This document shows, piece after piece, positions 1-5,363 of a stretch of DNA of 26,138 nt. Each line of letters begins with the position of its first letter. The stretch's first letter is position 1. Both the position numbers and the translations under genes were made by a program. This DNA comes from a virus. Below the pieces are notes generated by a model. It was not told the DNA's origin. It made no database searches and saw nothing but the letters and a program-made list of their open reading frames with translations. Where the stretch lies: IMG/VR virus record IMGVR_UViG_3300036861_000877, positions 1 to 26,138 of that record; one strand, written 5' to 3'.

Positions 1-1
1 C

Positions 2-160
2 GTCGACGAGTTCGCGGTGCAGCTCGTCCGTCGACCGGACGGCGCCGTCGACCAAGTGCCCGGAACCGATCCGGCTGATGGTGACGACGGTGAGGGGGAC
101 GCCGAATCGGAGCCGGTCGACGACGAGCTCGCCGCGCAGCTCGACAAGGTGTTCGCGTAG
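2..160 (+). CDS. C-terminal fragment of an unidentified phage protein
   Basis: An open frame enters from the left edge and stops at TAG 158-160, leaving 52 residues. The visible part is strongly acidic, with an Asp/Glu/Gly-rich stretch in the middle and the ending DDELAAQLDKVFA. The stop is followed directly by the ATG of the next gene (TAGATG), so it belongs to the same tightly packed + strand operon. Acidic C-termini are common in phage single-strand-binding and recombination proteins, and the neighbourhood (resolvase, helicase) would fit, but no domain is visible here and I do not assign a function. Confidence 0.7.
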   Translation, partial: VDEFAVQLVRRPDGAVDQVPGTDPADGDDGEGDAESEPVDDELAAQLDKVFA

Positions 161-541
161 ATGGGCGTCCTCGACGACGTCAAACCGTCGAAGGCCCTGA
201 CAGTCCGCTGTCCGCAATGCCGGAGCGCGAAGCATCAGCAGTGTTCCGGGCATGGCTGCGAATGCGAATGCCGTGCCGTGCGGAACGCGATCCGATGGGA
301 AGACCCGCCACGCGCAGGCCGTGGTCGTGGAGGTGGCTGGGAGCCGCCACCATTGATCATCAACGAACTCGAGACGAATCCGGGGCGGTGGGCACGCATC
401 GGCGAATTCCCCAGACCGTCGACGGCCGGCGCGGTCAAATTCCGGCTGGCGAAGACGTACACCCCCCCCCGCTGGGAACTGACCGCCCGGCGGACACCGA
501 CCGGCTCGACGTTGTATATGCGGTACCGGAAGAGCAGCTAG
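161..541 (+). CDS. Cys-rich small phage protein, putative zinc-binding
   Basis: 126 aa; the ATG abuts the previous TAG. The N-terminal third carries a dense Cys/His cluster (C17, C20, H25, C28, H31, C33, C35, C37), consistent with one or two zinc sites. The centre is Gly/Pro/Arg-rich and the C-terminal third ends in Arg- and Tyr-rich sequence (LYMRYRKSS). A run of nine C at 462-470 lies in the frame, but the sequence after it still reads as plausible protein and the frame ends at a TAG that abuts the next ATG, so I see no frameshift. Family not recognised. The overlapping frame at 217-552 is a shadow. Confidence 0.72.
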   Translation: MGVLDDVKPSKALTVRCPQCRSAKHQQCSGHGCECECRAVRNAIRWEDPPRAGRGRGGGWEPPPLIINELETNPGRWARIGEFPRPSTAGAVKFRLAKTYTPPRWELTARRTPTGSTLYMRYRKSS

Positions 542-730
542 ATGCCTGCTGATCTCGGTCTCGCGCTCTACGAGCTGGTCGCCGAACATGGCCTCGACCG
601 TGTCTACGAGACGCTCCGTGAAGGCTGGCAGGACGAGTTCTGTGGGAACTGCGGCACCCCGATCCTCGCCGCCGATGCGCATATCCCCGACAGCTTCGGC
701 CGCTGCCTGATCCGACGGACCGGTTCATGA
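542..730 (+). CDS. Small zinc-ribbon-like protein
   Basis: 62 aa, starting directly after the previous stop (TAGATG) and ending in an ATGA overlap with the resolvase gene. It has an N-terminal helix-rich part (ALYELVAEHGLDRVYETL) and a CGNCG knuckle at about residues 34-38; a further Cys lies near residue 55, so a full four-Cys site is not certain. It is likely translationally coupled to the downstream resolvase. Function unknown; a DNA-binding or accessory replication role is only inferred from position. Confidence 0.72.
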   Translation: MPADLGLALYELVAEHGLDRVYETLREGWQDEFCGNCGTPILAADAHIPDSFGRCLIRRTGS

Positions 731-1233
731 AGATCGTCGGCCTGGATCTCTCCTTAACCGCTACGGGCGTCGCAGACGATCAGGGCGCCCGAGAAGTGCG
801 CAGCAACGGTCTCCGAGGTGTGGAACGTCTCGAACGGCTCTGGCGGGCCGTGATCGCCGAATGCAGCCACGCCGACCTTGTCGTCATCGAGGACTACGCC
901 TACCGGGCCGGCGACGCCCATGCCCATGAGCTCGGCGAGCTCGGCGGTGTCGTCCGGGTCGCGCTCCATGCCCGCCGAATCCGGCAGGTCGCGGTACCGC
1001 CAGCCAGCTTGAAGAAGTACGGGACCGGACGCGGGAACGCGAAGAAAGAACAGATGCTCGCCGAGGCGATCCGCCGGCTCGGCTACACCGGTTCGAGCCA
1101 TAACGAAGCCGACGCGGCCTGGCTTCGTGCGATGGCGCTCGACCAGTACGGCGAACCCCTCGTCGAGCTCCCCAAATCTCACCGGGACGCCCTCACCGGT
1201 GTCCGCTGGCCTGCATTGGAGTCCGTCGCATGA
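727..1233 (+). CDS. RuvC-like Holliday junction resolvase
   Basis: 168 aa. The fold signature of the RuvC/RNase H-like nucleases is visible: strand 1 with Asp7 (IVGLDLSLTATGVA), the second acidic residue Glu55 in VVIEDYAY, a Lys-rich segment (LKKYGTGRGNAKKEQM) as in phage and bacterial RuvC homologues, and a C-terminal acidic motif NEADA (126-130, Asp129). Length matches the family. In phages such enzymes cleave four-way or branched DNA made during replication and recombination so that DNA can be packaged. The ATG overlaps the upstream stop (ATGA), and the stop overlaps the start of the next micro-gene in the same way, next to the helicase gene. Annotation as crossover junction endodeoxyribonuclease is fairly secure; the exact substrate is not. 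Confidence 0.88.
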   Translation: MKIVGLDLSLTATGVADDQGAREVRSNGLRGVERLERLWRAVIAECSHADLVVIEDYAYRAGDAHAHELGELGGVVRVALHARRIRQVAVPPASLKKYGTGRGNAKKEQMLAEAIRRLGYTGSSHNEADAAWLRAMALDQYGEPLVELPKSHRDALTGVRWPALESVA

Positions 1234-1313
1234 TCCTCGTCTTCCTGCTCTGCAGCAGCGCCTCGATCTTCCTCGCCGGCTACCTACTCCGCGGCTGGCT
1301 CGATTCCGGCTGA
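1230..1313 (+). CDS. 27-aa putative membrane micro-protein
   Basis: A short frame starting with ATG at 1230 that overlaps the resolvase stop (ATGA) and ending at TGA 1311-1313. The product, 27 residues, starts MILVFLLCSS and continues as one hydrophobic helix with a charged end (LLRGWLDSG), i.e. a single-span peptide with the positive charge after the helix. The exact stop/start coupling and the all-hydrophobic composition argue that it is translated, but at this length chance cannot be excluded. Function unknown. Confidence 0.5.
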   Translation: MILVFLLCSSASIFLAGYLLRGWLDSG

Positions 1314-1363
1314 ACAGTCCTCCGCCGCTCGTACCCGTACCAGCAGCGTCACGGAGGAACCCA

Positions 1364-1582
1364 ATGGCCGGCGGCACAGCCGAACGCCCCGACAGATGGC
1401 CGACAAGCCTGGCCCGCCGCCATCATCTCCTCGCGATCATCACTCACGTCTCCGCGACCCTCGATCTCGCCCGGGACGGCGACCTGCCGATCGACGAAGC
1501 GGTCGCCACCGCGCAGACCTATCTCAACGTCGCGCTCCAAGACATCCTCCGGTACGGCCAGCCGCCGGAATCCGCGCCGTGA
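1364..1582 (+). CDS. Small helical protein of unknown function
   Basis: 72 aa. The start ATG 1364 is chosen because a clear Shine-Dalgarno GGAGG (1353-1357) lies six bases upstream; a longer frame reaches back to 1127 but would overlap the resolvase. The product is mostly helical (LLAIITHVSATLDLARDGDLPIDEAVATA). The stop TGA 1580-1582 overlaps a GTG (GTGA) that lies in the first copy of a 23-bp tandem duplication preceding the helicase start. Family not recognised. Confidence 0.72.
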   Translation: MAGGTAERPDRWPTSLARRHHLLAIITHVSATLDLARDGDLPIDEAVATAQTYLNVALQDILRYGQPPESAP

Positions 1583-1617
1583 CCGACCGGATACCCGCGC
1601 CGTGACCGACCGGATAC
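1572..1617 (+). repeat. 23-bp tandem duplication over the helicase start
   Basis: Two exact copies of a 23-bp unit lie head to tail at 1572-1594 and 1595-1617. Each copy contains a GTGA start/stop overlap and codes for MTDRIP in a different frame. The first GTG (1579) opens an eight-codon peptide whose TGA (1603-1605) overlaps the second GTG (1602), the start of the helicase. Seen directly in the sequence. Confidence 0.95.
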
Positions 1618-3089
1618 CCCGAGCCGTCGACACCGAACGGGCCTTACTCGCGGCCAGCCTCACCCTCGACGCCGCGGCCATCTATCTCGCCGGCCATGTC
1701 CCCGCCGAAGCGTTCTTCCACACCGGCTACGCCAGCATCGCCCGAGCGATCACTGACACCGTCAACACCGGACAGCCCGTCGACCGCATCGCCATAGCCG
1801 CCAAAGCAGCCGCCAACGGCGCCGCCGACATCATCAAGAACGACCCGCGGCTCTACAAGCTCTGCAACGACGCCGGCACCCCACTCAACTACCGGATCTA
1901 CGCCGACCTGATTTGCAGTCTTCACCGGCGACGTAACCTCATCGGCCTTTCCGTCGACCTGAAAGAAGCCGCCGAAGAAGACCTCGCGGTCGAACCGATC
2001 CTTGAGCGGGCACGAAAAGAACTCGCATCCGGGCACGGCCATCCCGAAACGCTCCTCGAAGACGTCGCCGCCGCGCTCGACCAGACGGATGAATCGCTGC
2101 CCACCATGCTCGTCCGTAGCGACGGCAGACGCCTCCTCTACCGGGAAGCCGTCAACGTCCTTCAAGGCGAACCGTCCGGCGGGAAAACCACCGTCGCGCT
2201 CATCGCCGTCCGCCAGGTCCTCGACGAAGGCGGCACCGTCCTGTACCTCGACTTCGAGGACGTCATCATCAAAGTCACCGCGCGGGCCCGCGCCGTCGGC
2301 TGCAACCGTTACGAGCTCGTCGAACGGTTCCATTACAGCCGGCCGAACATCAACGGCAGTGAACCGGCCGCGGTCGTCGAACTCGCCCGCCACGTCAAAC
2401 CCGACCTCGTCGTCGTCGACGGTGTCGCCGAAAGCATCGCGAGCCTGAATCTCGACGAGGACGAAGCCAGCGAAGTGACTCGCTGGTGGACTGCTCTGCC
2501 ACGGGCGCTCGCCAACCTCGGCGCCGCCATCCTGCTCCTCGATCATGTCACCAAATCGAAGGAGAACCGGGGCCGCTGGGCTCGGGGCAGCGGCGTGAAA
2601 CTCGGCGCCGCCGACGGCACCGTCCTGAGTGTCGACGCCCCCGAACCGTTCTCCCGTAAACGTGCCGGCCGGATCCGTCTCACCGTCGCGAAAGACCGTG
2701 CCGGTCATGTCGGCGCCATCGGCGACACCGCCGCCATCATCCCGATCCGCCCTCGCGACGACGGCATCTACATCGACTGGACCGTCAACCCGCCTCACGA
2801 TTCGGACACGGACAGTGACGAACCGGGTGGGCCGTCGATCCGTTTCGAGCTGCTCGACAGCATCGTCGACATCCTTGAAACCTTCGTCGCGGAAGGTCCG
2901 TTGAGCCGCAACCGGATCGCCGACGAGCTCCGCGGTCGCAACATCAGATTCGACAACAACTCGATCGGCGGGGCTCTCGCCAGGCTCGTCCAGCAGGGCC
3001 AGATCGTCCGTCTTCCGGGGCCGCGCAACTCGCATCTCCATGCTCTTCCGAACCGTCAGCAGACCCTCGAACCGGAGCTAACCACATGA
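1602..3089 (+). CDS. Replicative helicase / RepA-like AAA ATPase with DnaB N-terminal domain
   Basis: 495 aa from GTG 1602. The N-terminal ~110 residues resemble the DnaB helicase N-terminal helical domain (AVDTERALLAASL, then AGHVPAEAFFHTGYASI). The centre is a RecA-type ATPase of the RepA/AAA_25 kind: Walker A GEPSGGKT (189-196), a strand VLYLDFED (213-220), Walker B-like LVVVDGVAE (269-277) and LLLDHVTK (311-318). The C-terminus (about 425-480) looks like a winged helix (RNRIADELR, then SIGGALARLVQQGQIVRL). It probably unwinds DNA at, or loads onto, the phage origin; a helicase-loader role is possible. The start is coupled through an eight-codon peptide made by a 23-bp duplication, and the stop is followed by an iteron-like region, which supports an initiation role. 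Confidence 0.85.
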   Translation: MTDRIPRAVDTERALLAASLTLDAAAIYLAGHVPAEAFFHTGYASIARAITDTVNTGQPVDRIAIAAKAAANGAADIIKNDPRLYKLCNDAGTPLNYRIYADLICSLHRRRNLIGLSVDLKEAAEEDLAVEPILERARKELASGHGHPETLLEDVAAALDQTDESLPTMLVRSDGRRLLYREAVNVLQGEPSGGKTTVALIAVRQVLDEGGTVLYLDFEDVIIKVTARARAVGCNRYELVERFHYSRPNINGSEPAAVVELARHVKPDLVVVDGVAESIASLNLDEDEASEVTRWWTALPRALANLGAAILLLDHVTKSKENRGRWARGSGVKLGAADGTVLSVDAPEPFSRKRAGRIRLTVAKDRAGHVGAIGDTAAIIPIRPRDDGIYIDWTVNPPHDSDTDSDEPGGPSIRFELLDSIVDILETFVAEGPLSRNRIADELRGRNIRFDNNSIGGALARLVQQGQIVRLPGPRNSHLHALPNRQQTLEPELTT

Positions 3090-3284
3090 CCGCTCTGCAC
3101 CGTTCTGCGACCGTTCTGCGACCGTTCTGCAGAGCACCGGTCTTCCCGGCCTGTCGACTGTTCTGCACTGCTCTGGCCCCCCCCCGCTTAAGCGGGGGGC
3201 CAGTGCAGAACGGTCAGACAGGGTGGAGACCCACAAGGCGCGGTCTGCACCGGACGGGAGAGGTCATCAGCGAGCAGAACAGTC
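3088..3284. repeat. Iteron-like array: seven copies of GACYGYTCTGC-type element
   Basis: This region of about 200 bases between the helicase and the next gene is not convincingly coding. It holds repeats of the 11-mer GACCGTTCTGC: direct copies at 3088-3098 (C for T at one position), 3098-3108 (first G replaced by C), 3109-3119 and 3120-3130, spaced 10-11 bp (one helical turn). A further direct copy GACTGTTCTGC is at 3156-3166, and inverted copies are at 3205-3215 (exact) and 3274-3284 (exact inverse of the 3156 copy). Helical phasing and mixed orientation suggest a bound protein. Origin iterons or repressor/operator sites are the two main readings. Confidence 0.7.
3160..3211. other. Large GC hairpin within the iteron region
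   Basis: The inner arms are CTGG plus nine C (3173-3185) and six G plus CCAG (3194-3203), around the palindrome GCTTAAGC (3186-3193). The stem extends outward after a five-base bulge by GTTCTGCA (3160-3167) pairing with TGCAGAAC (3204-3211). No U-run follows, so it is not a classic intrinsic terminator. It could be an origin structure, a cruciform or a factor-dependent terminator. Confidence 0.65.
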
Positions 3285-3296
3285 GGGAGGCTTCAC

Positions 3297-3479
3297 ATGA
3301 CCGCACATTGCGCGCACCCCGAATGCACCCAGCTGGCCTACTGGCCGGCTGAGCACTGCCGGGTCCATGCCGCCGAACATCGACGTGCCCGCCGCCGCCG
3401 TCGGCTCGACTCCCAGCAGACCTACATCACCCCAGCCGAACCCGAACCCGCCGACACCGACCCGGAACCGGCCGCATGA
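3297..3479 (+). CDS. Small Cys/His protein with Arg-rich centre
   Basis: 60 aa with a strong Shine-Dalgarno GGGAGG (3285-3290) six bases before ATG 3297, which fixes the start. The N-terminus holds Cys5, Cys10, Cys20 and several His (HCAHPEC, HCRVHAAEH), followed by a run RRARRRRR and an acidic Pro/Glu/Asp tail. It may bind zinc and nucleic acid. It ends in an ATGA overlap with the next gene. Family not recognised. Confidence 0.72.
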   Translation: MTAHCAHPECTQLAYWPAEHCRVHAAEHRRARRRRRLDSQQTYITPAEPEPADTDPEPAA

Positions 3480-3895
3480 CGGTCCCGCGACCCGACCAGC
3501 TCACCGACCAATGGGGTTACCTCACCGACAACGTCTTGCCACGCACCGTCGACAACTACCGGTGGGCGTATCCGCTCGGCTACGAACATCGGACGGGCAG
3601 CAGCATCCGTGGCAGCGGGACATCAGCTCCGACCGAGACCGCGGTCATCGCCCGTGAAGCGATTCGGTCCCATACCCAGCTCGCTGCCCGGCTCCTCGAG
3701 AAGGCCGCCGCATGCATCCGTGGCGCCGACGCCGCGCTCGCCCGGGCCCTCGACGCCGACGACCCCTCCCGTGAACACACCCCCGACCCGTACCACGACG
3801 GCCGGCTCCGTCTCGTCGCGAACAGCGAGCTCGAGGCGGCACGGCAGGCGCAGACACGTCGTGGTCGGCGCGGCGAGGGCTGGGGCAGCTCATGA
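3476..3895 (+). CDS. Hypothetical phage protein
   Basis: 139 aa starting in an ATGA overlap. The first 60 residues are polar with several aromatics (WGYLTDNVLPRTVDNYRW), then comes a long helical stretch (REAIRSHTQLAARLLEKAAA) and a basic, Gly-rich end. No catalytic motif is visible. The stop overlaps an ATG that opens a seven-codon micro-frame inside the first start-associated repeat. Not recognised. Confidence 0.68.
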   Translation: MTVPRPDQLTDQWGYLTDNVLPRTVDNYRWAYPLGYEHRTGSSIRGSGTSAPTETAVIAREAIRSHTQLAARLLEKAAACIRGADAALARALDADDPSREHTPDPYHDGRLRLVANSELEAARQAQTRRGRRGEGWGSS

Positions 3896-3931
3896 CCAGT
3901 CGGGCGAGAAAGTGAGCGGTGACTAGTGAAC
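3894..3931 (+). repeat. Start-associated repeat, copy 1
   Basis: Shares the pattern GACCAGTC-x-GGCGA-AAGTGAGCG-(x)-GTGACT with 4257-4293; it differs by two extra bases (GA) before the core and lacks the ACC insert. It sits exactly on the junction of two genes and contains stacked overlapping stop/start codons. Confidence 0.7.
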
Positions 3932-4078
3932 ACTTTCGTGTGGACGGAGACGGGCAAGACCGTCCACATCTCGCCGCCATACGACGAGGGATACACACGG
4001 TGCGGGCGTGTTGCCGTTGGTGTGGTTGACGCTCTGGATGTTCTCTACTACCCGGTGTGCCGGAAGTGCCGTCGCTGA
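3926..4078 (+). CDS. 50-aa zinc-knuckle type phage protein
   Basis: GTG 3926 to TGA 4076-4078. The product begins MNTFVWTETGKTVHIS and has a Cys in YTRCGR and a C-terminal VCRKCRR, an arrangement seen in many small actinophage proteins thought to bind zinc. An alternative start, GTG 3919, gives a different, less protein-like 36-aa frame and is not preferred. The start base is the last base of a TAG (TAGTG), and the upstream region is start-associated repeat copy 1. Function unknown. Confidence 0.6.
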   Translation: MNTFVWTETGKTVHISPPYDEGYTRCGRVAVGVVDALDVLYYPVCRKCRR

Positions 4079-4290
4079 GTAGGTGGGTTGCGTTCATCGA
4101 ACGGATCACCCTCAGGTTCGCCCGCGACGACCGCCGCCACCAGGCAACCTGCGACTGGAATCTCTACCGCGAGCAGCGATTCACCAACCGGCGGGAGTTG
4201 TGCAACATTGACTGTCGCAGCAGACCCGAGCAGATCAAGGCGTCATGGGCCAAGCCGACCAGTCAGGCGAAAGTGAGCGACCGTGACTGA
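4066..4290 (+). CDS. Hypothetical basic protein, some Cys
   Basis: 74 aa from GTG 4066 (GTG 4057 would add three residues); both overlap the previous gene by 13-22 bases. The sequence is rich in Arg and Asp and aromatic residues (WVAFIERITLRFARDD), with three Cys (TCDW, LCNIDC). G/C third positions support coding. The last ten or so residues are encoded by start-associated repeat copy 2, so the C-terminus may be incidental. It overlaps the next gene by eight bases. Confidence 0.5.
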   Translation: MPSLSRWVAFIERITLRFARDDRRHQATCDWNLYREQRFTNRRELCNIDCRSRPEQIKASWAKPTSQAKVSDRD

Positions 4291-4293
4291 GCG
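4257..4293 (+). repeat. Start-associated repeat, copy 2
   Basis: The best-matching partner of the copy at 3894. It contains the core CGAAAGTGAGCG, and its GTGACT is the start codon and second codon of the following gene (GTG 4283). Confidence 0.72.
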
Positions 4294-4684
4294 TAACTTT
4301 CTGTGGGGCGGCTGCTCCGAGTGCGGCGATACCGCGCTCATGGTCAACGCCAAGGTGGCTCACTCGGTTGCCGAACCCTGCGCGCACTGCCTGGAGATGG
4401 CAACCGAGGCGATGGAGTCGGGGCGGGTGCAGGCTGAGATTGGCTGGTGTGGCTGTGGGACGGACCGTACCGACGAAATGATGCTCGCCTACCTTCGCTC
4501 GCGTGAAGTGGACGGGTTCCCGAAACCCGCCCCTGATGGCGTCCATGCCGATGCGGTCGAACTGCTGGCGTACATGGCCGACGACCTTGGGTGGACTGAG
4601 CACGGCGGCGGTGTCGGCGGTGCGTGGCTCACGGACGCTGGCCGCGAGGCATTAGCGAATCTGTCGAGCGAAAGTGAGCGGTAG
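4283..4684 (+). CDS. Cys-rich protein, putative zinc-binding with C-terminal helical domain
   Basis: 133 aa from GTG 4283. The first half has paired Cys: CSECG (about 11-15), CAHC (about 33-36) and CGCG (about 55-58), likely one or more zinc sites. The second half (LLAYMADDLGWTE, then AWLTDAGREAL) looks like a small helical, possibly winged-helix, domain. The final residues SSESER are encoded by the start-associated repeat core. Lower third-position GC than the structural genes suggests an accessory gene acquired separately. Function unknown. Confidence 0.65.
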   Translation: MTERNFLWGGCSECGDTALMVNAKVAHSVAEPCAHCLEMATEAMESGRVQAEIGWCGCGTDRTDEMMLAYLRSREVDGFPKPAPDGVHADAVELLAYMADDLGWTEHGGGVGGAWLTDAGREALANLSSESER

Positions 4685-4690
4685 CGATGG
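4668..4690 (+). repeat. Start-associated repeat, copy 3 (core only)
   Basis: GCGAAAGTGAGCGGT at 4668-4682 shares the core with copies 1 and 2 and again lies on a gene junction: the upstream stop TAG is at 4682-4684 and the downstream ATG at 4687. Confidence 0.6.
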
Positions 4691-4899
4691 TCGCTAATGC
4701 CCTGTGCCCGCTCTGCCGTCCTGGGTTCTTCATGGGTGACCCGAACCTGCCGTACGAGCCATCGCATCACTACGGGCGGAAGGTCGGGAACACGACGCCT
4801 GGCGTTCTTGGCGGATGGCGCTGTCCGTGCGCCTGTTCACAACGGGTCGACTCTGACGCTCCCGCCGACCAACCATCCGACTCCCTCGGGCCAGAATGA
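4687..4899 (+). CDS. Small Cys-rich protein
   Basis: 70 aa. Cys pairs CPLC (about 7-10) and CPCAC (about 46-50) flank a loop with HH, suggesting a zinc ribbon. The tail is acidic and Pro/Ser-rich. The start is two bases after the previous stop, and the stop overlaps an ATG (ATGA) that opens a ten-codon micro-frame leading into the next gene. Function unknown. Confidence 0.6.
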   Translation: MVANALCPLCRPGFFMGDPNLPYEPSHHYGRKVGNTTPGVLGGWRCPCACSQRVDSDAPADQPSDSLGPE

Positions 4900-4924
4900 G
4901 TCGCTGTCGTACCCCCATGCGAAC

Positions 4925-5218
4925 ATGAGACACCGCGTCGAGCTCACCTACGACGAGATGCGCCAGCTCCTCACCGCCGGCACCGTCGCCAGGAGCTACG
5001 AACCCAGCCCGACTCTCCACCGGGCGCTCCGACGGCTCGGCAAGACCATGGACGCCGCATTGTGTAAGCACTGCCACGAACGGCCATACCGGCGCAGCAA
5101 CCGACTCTGCGACCGCTGCAACGCCTACCTTCACGCCTACGGAACGCTCCCATCAGAGCCAACACTCCGCCGCACCGCCGGTCGAATACTTGACAACAGC
5201 CGAATCCCAAGCGTGTAA
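4925..5218 (+). CDS. GATA-like zinc-finger protein
   Basis: 97 aa from ATG 4925. A single finger CKHC-x12-CDRC followed by NAYLHAYGTLPSEPTLRR resembles the GATA-type treble-clef finger, in which the last Cys pair is followed by a helix and a short basic tail. The N-terminal half has a helical segment YDEMRQLLTAGTVARSY. A sequence-specific DNA-binding role (regulator of phage genes or host-protein modulator) is plausible but unproven. A promoter -10 overlaps its stop codon, so it closes the early-type operon. Confidence 0.7.
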   Translation: MRHRVELTYDEMRQLLTAGTVARSYEPSPTLHRALRRLGKTMDAALCKHCHERPYRRSNRLCDRCNAYLHAYGTLPSEPTLRRTAGRILDNSRIPSV

Positions 5219-5219
5219 T
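5190..5219 (+). promoter_or_regulatory. Sigma70-like promoter at the early/late boundary
   Basis: TTGACA at 5190-5195 and TGTAAT at 5214-5219 (5 of 6 to TATAAT) with an 18-base spacer, within a very GC-rich sequence where such matches are rare. Initiation would fall near 5226. It would transcribe the tRNA-like element and the terminase and structural genes. Confidence 0.6.
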
Positions 5220-5232
5220 CGTTTGTTGAGTG

Positions 5233-5264
5233 CCGCTCTCTACCCTCCTGGTGGGGAGCGGTTT
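5233..5264 (+). terminator. 12-bp hairpin followed by TTT
   Basis: A stem of 12 pairs (5233-5244 with 5250-5261, two of them G-U) with a five-base loop CTCCT, followed by TTT then GC-rich DNA. It fits a weak intrinsic terminator for the left operon. Because it lies about 8 bases after the predicted +1 of the promoter at 5190, it might instead act as an attenuator or 5' stabiliser of the late transcript. Confidence 0.5.
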
Positions 5265-5268
5265 CGCG

Positions 5269-5337
5269 TGCGGGGAGCAAGGCGCCAACCCGGGCCCATA
5301 ACCCGCGGCTGATCAGGTTCGAATCCTGACCCCGCCA
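5269..5337 (+). tRNA. tRNA-Met(CAU)-like element, degenerate or 3' half only
   Basis: The T arm is perfect (TCAGG, TTCGAAT, CCTGA at 5313-5329), followed by acceptor strand CCCCGCC (5330-5336) and discriminator A. The anticodon arm has loop CCCATAA (anticodon CAU) on three G-C pairs, as in initiator tRNAs, plus a fourth C-G pair. TGCGGGG (5269-5275) pairs with the acceptor strand except at position 1-72. Against a functional tRNA: loop position 33 is C instead of the universal U, the anticodon stem has a C-C end mismatch, and only 14 bases remain for the D arm. It may be a decayed tRNA or the tRNA-derived core of an attachment site. Confidence 0.4.
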
Positions 5338-5363
5338 CTCTCGAGCTCCCAGAGGGGCAGCCG

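Noticed and set aside
462-470. Nine-C run as a sign of a broken gene
   Set aside because: The protein after the run is coherent and ends at a stop that abuts the next ATG, so the frame appears intact.
1644-3041. 465-codon minus-strand frame
   Set aside because: Shadow of the helicase gene: high-GC codon bias produces long antisense frames; composition is Asp/Val/Gly-skewed with no domain.
3086-3352. 88-codon frame over the iteron region with an ATGA overlap at its start
   Set aside because: Its sequence is made of the repeated 11-mer and a hairpin, and it overlaps by 56 bases the next gene, which has its own strong ribosome-binding site. Kept as non-coding, with moderate certainty.
5250-5256. 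GGTGGGG as 5' acceptor strand of the tRNA
   Set aside because: It pairs with CCCCGCC, but it is already part of the 5233-5261 hairpin and would leave 33 bases for the D arm.
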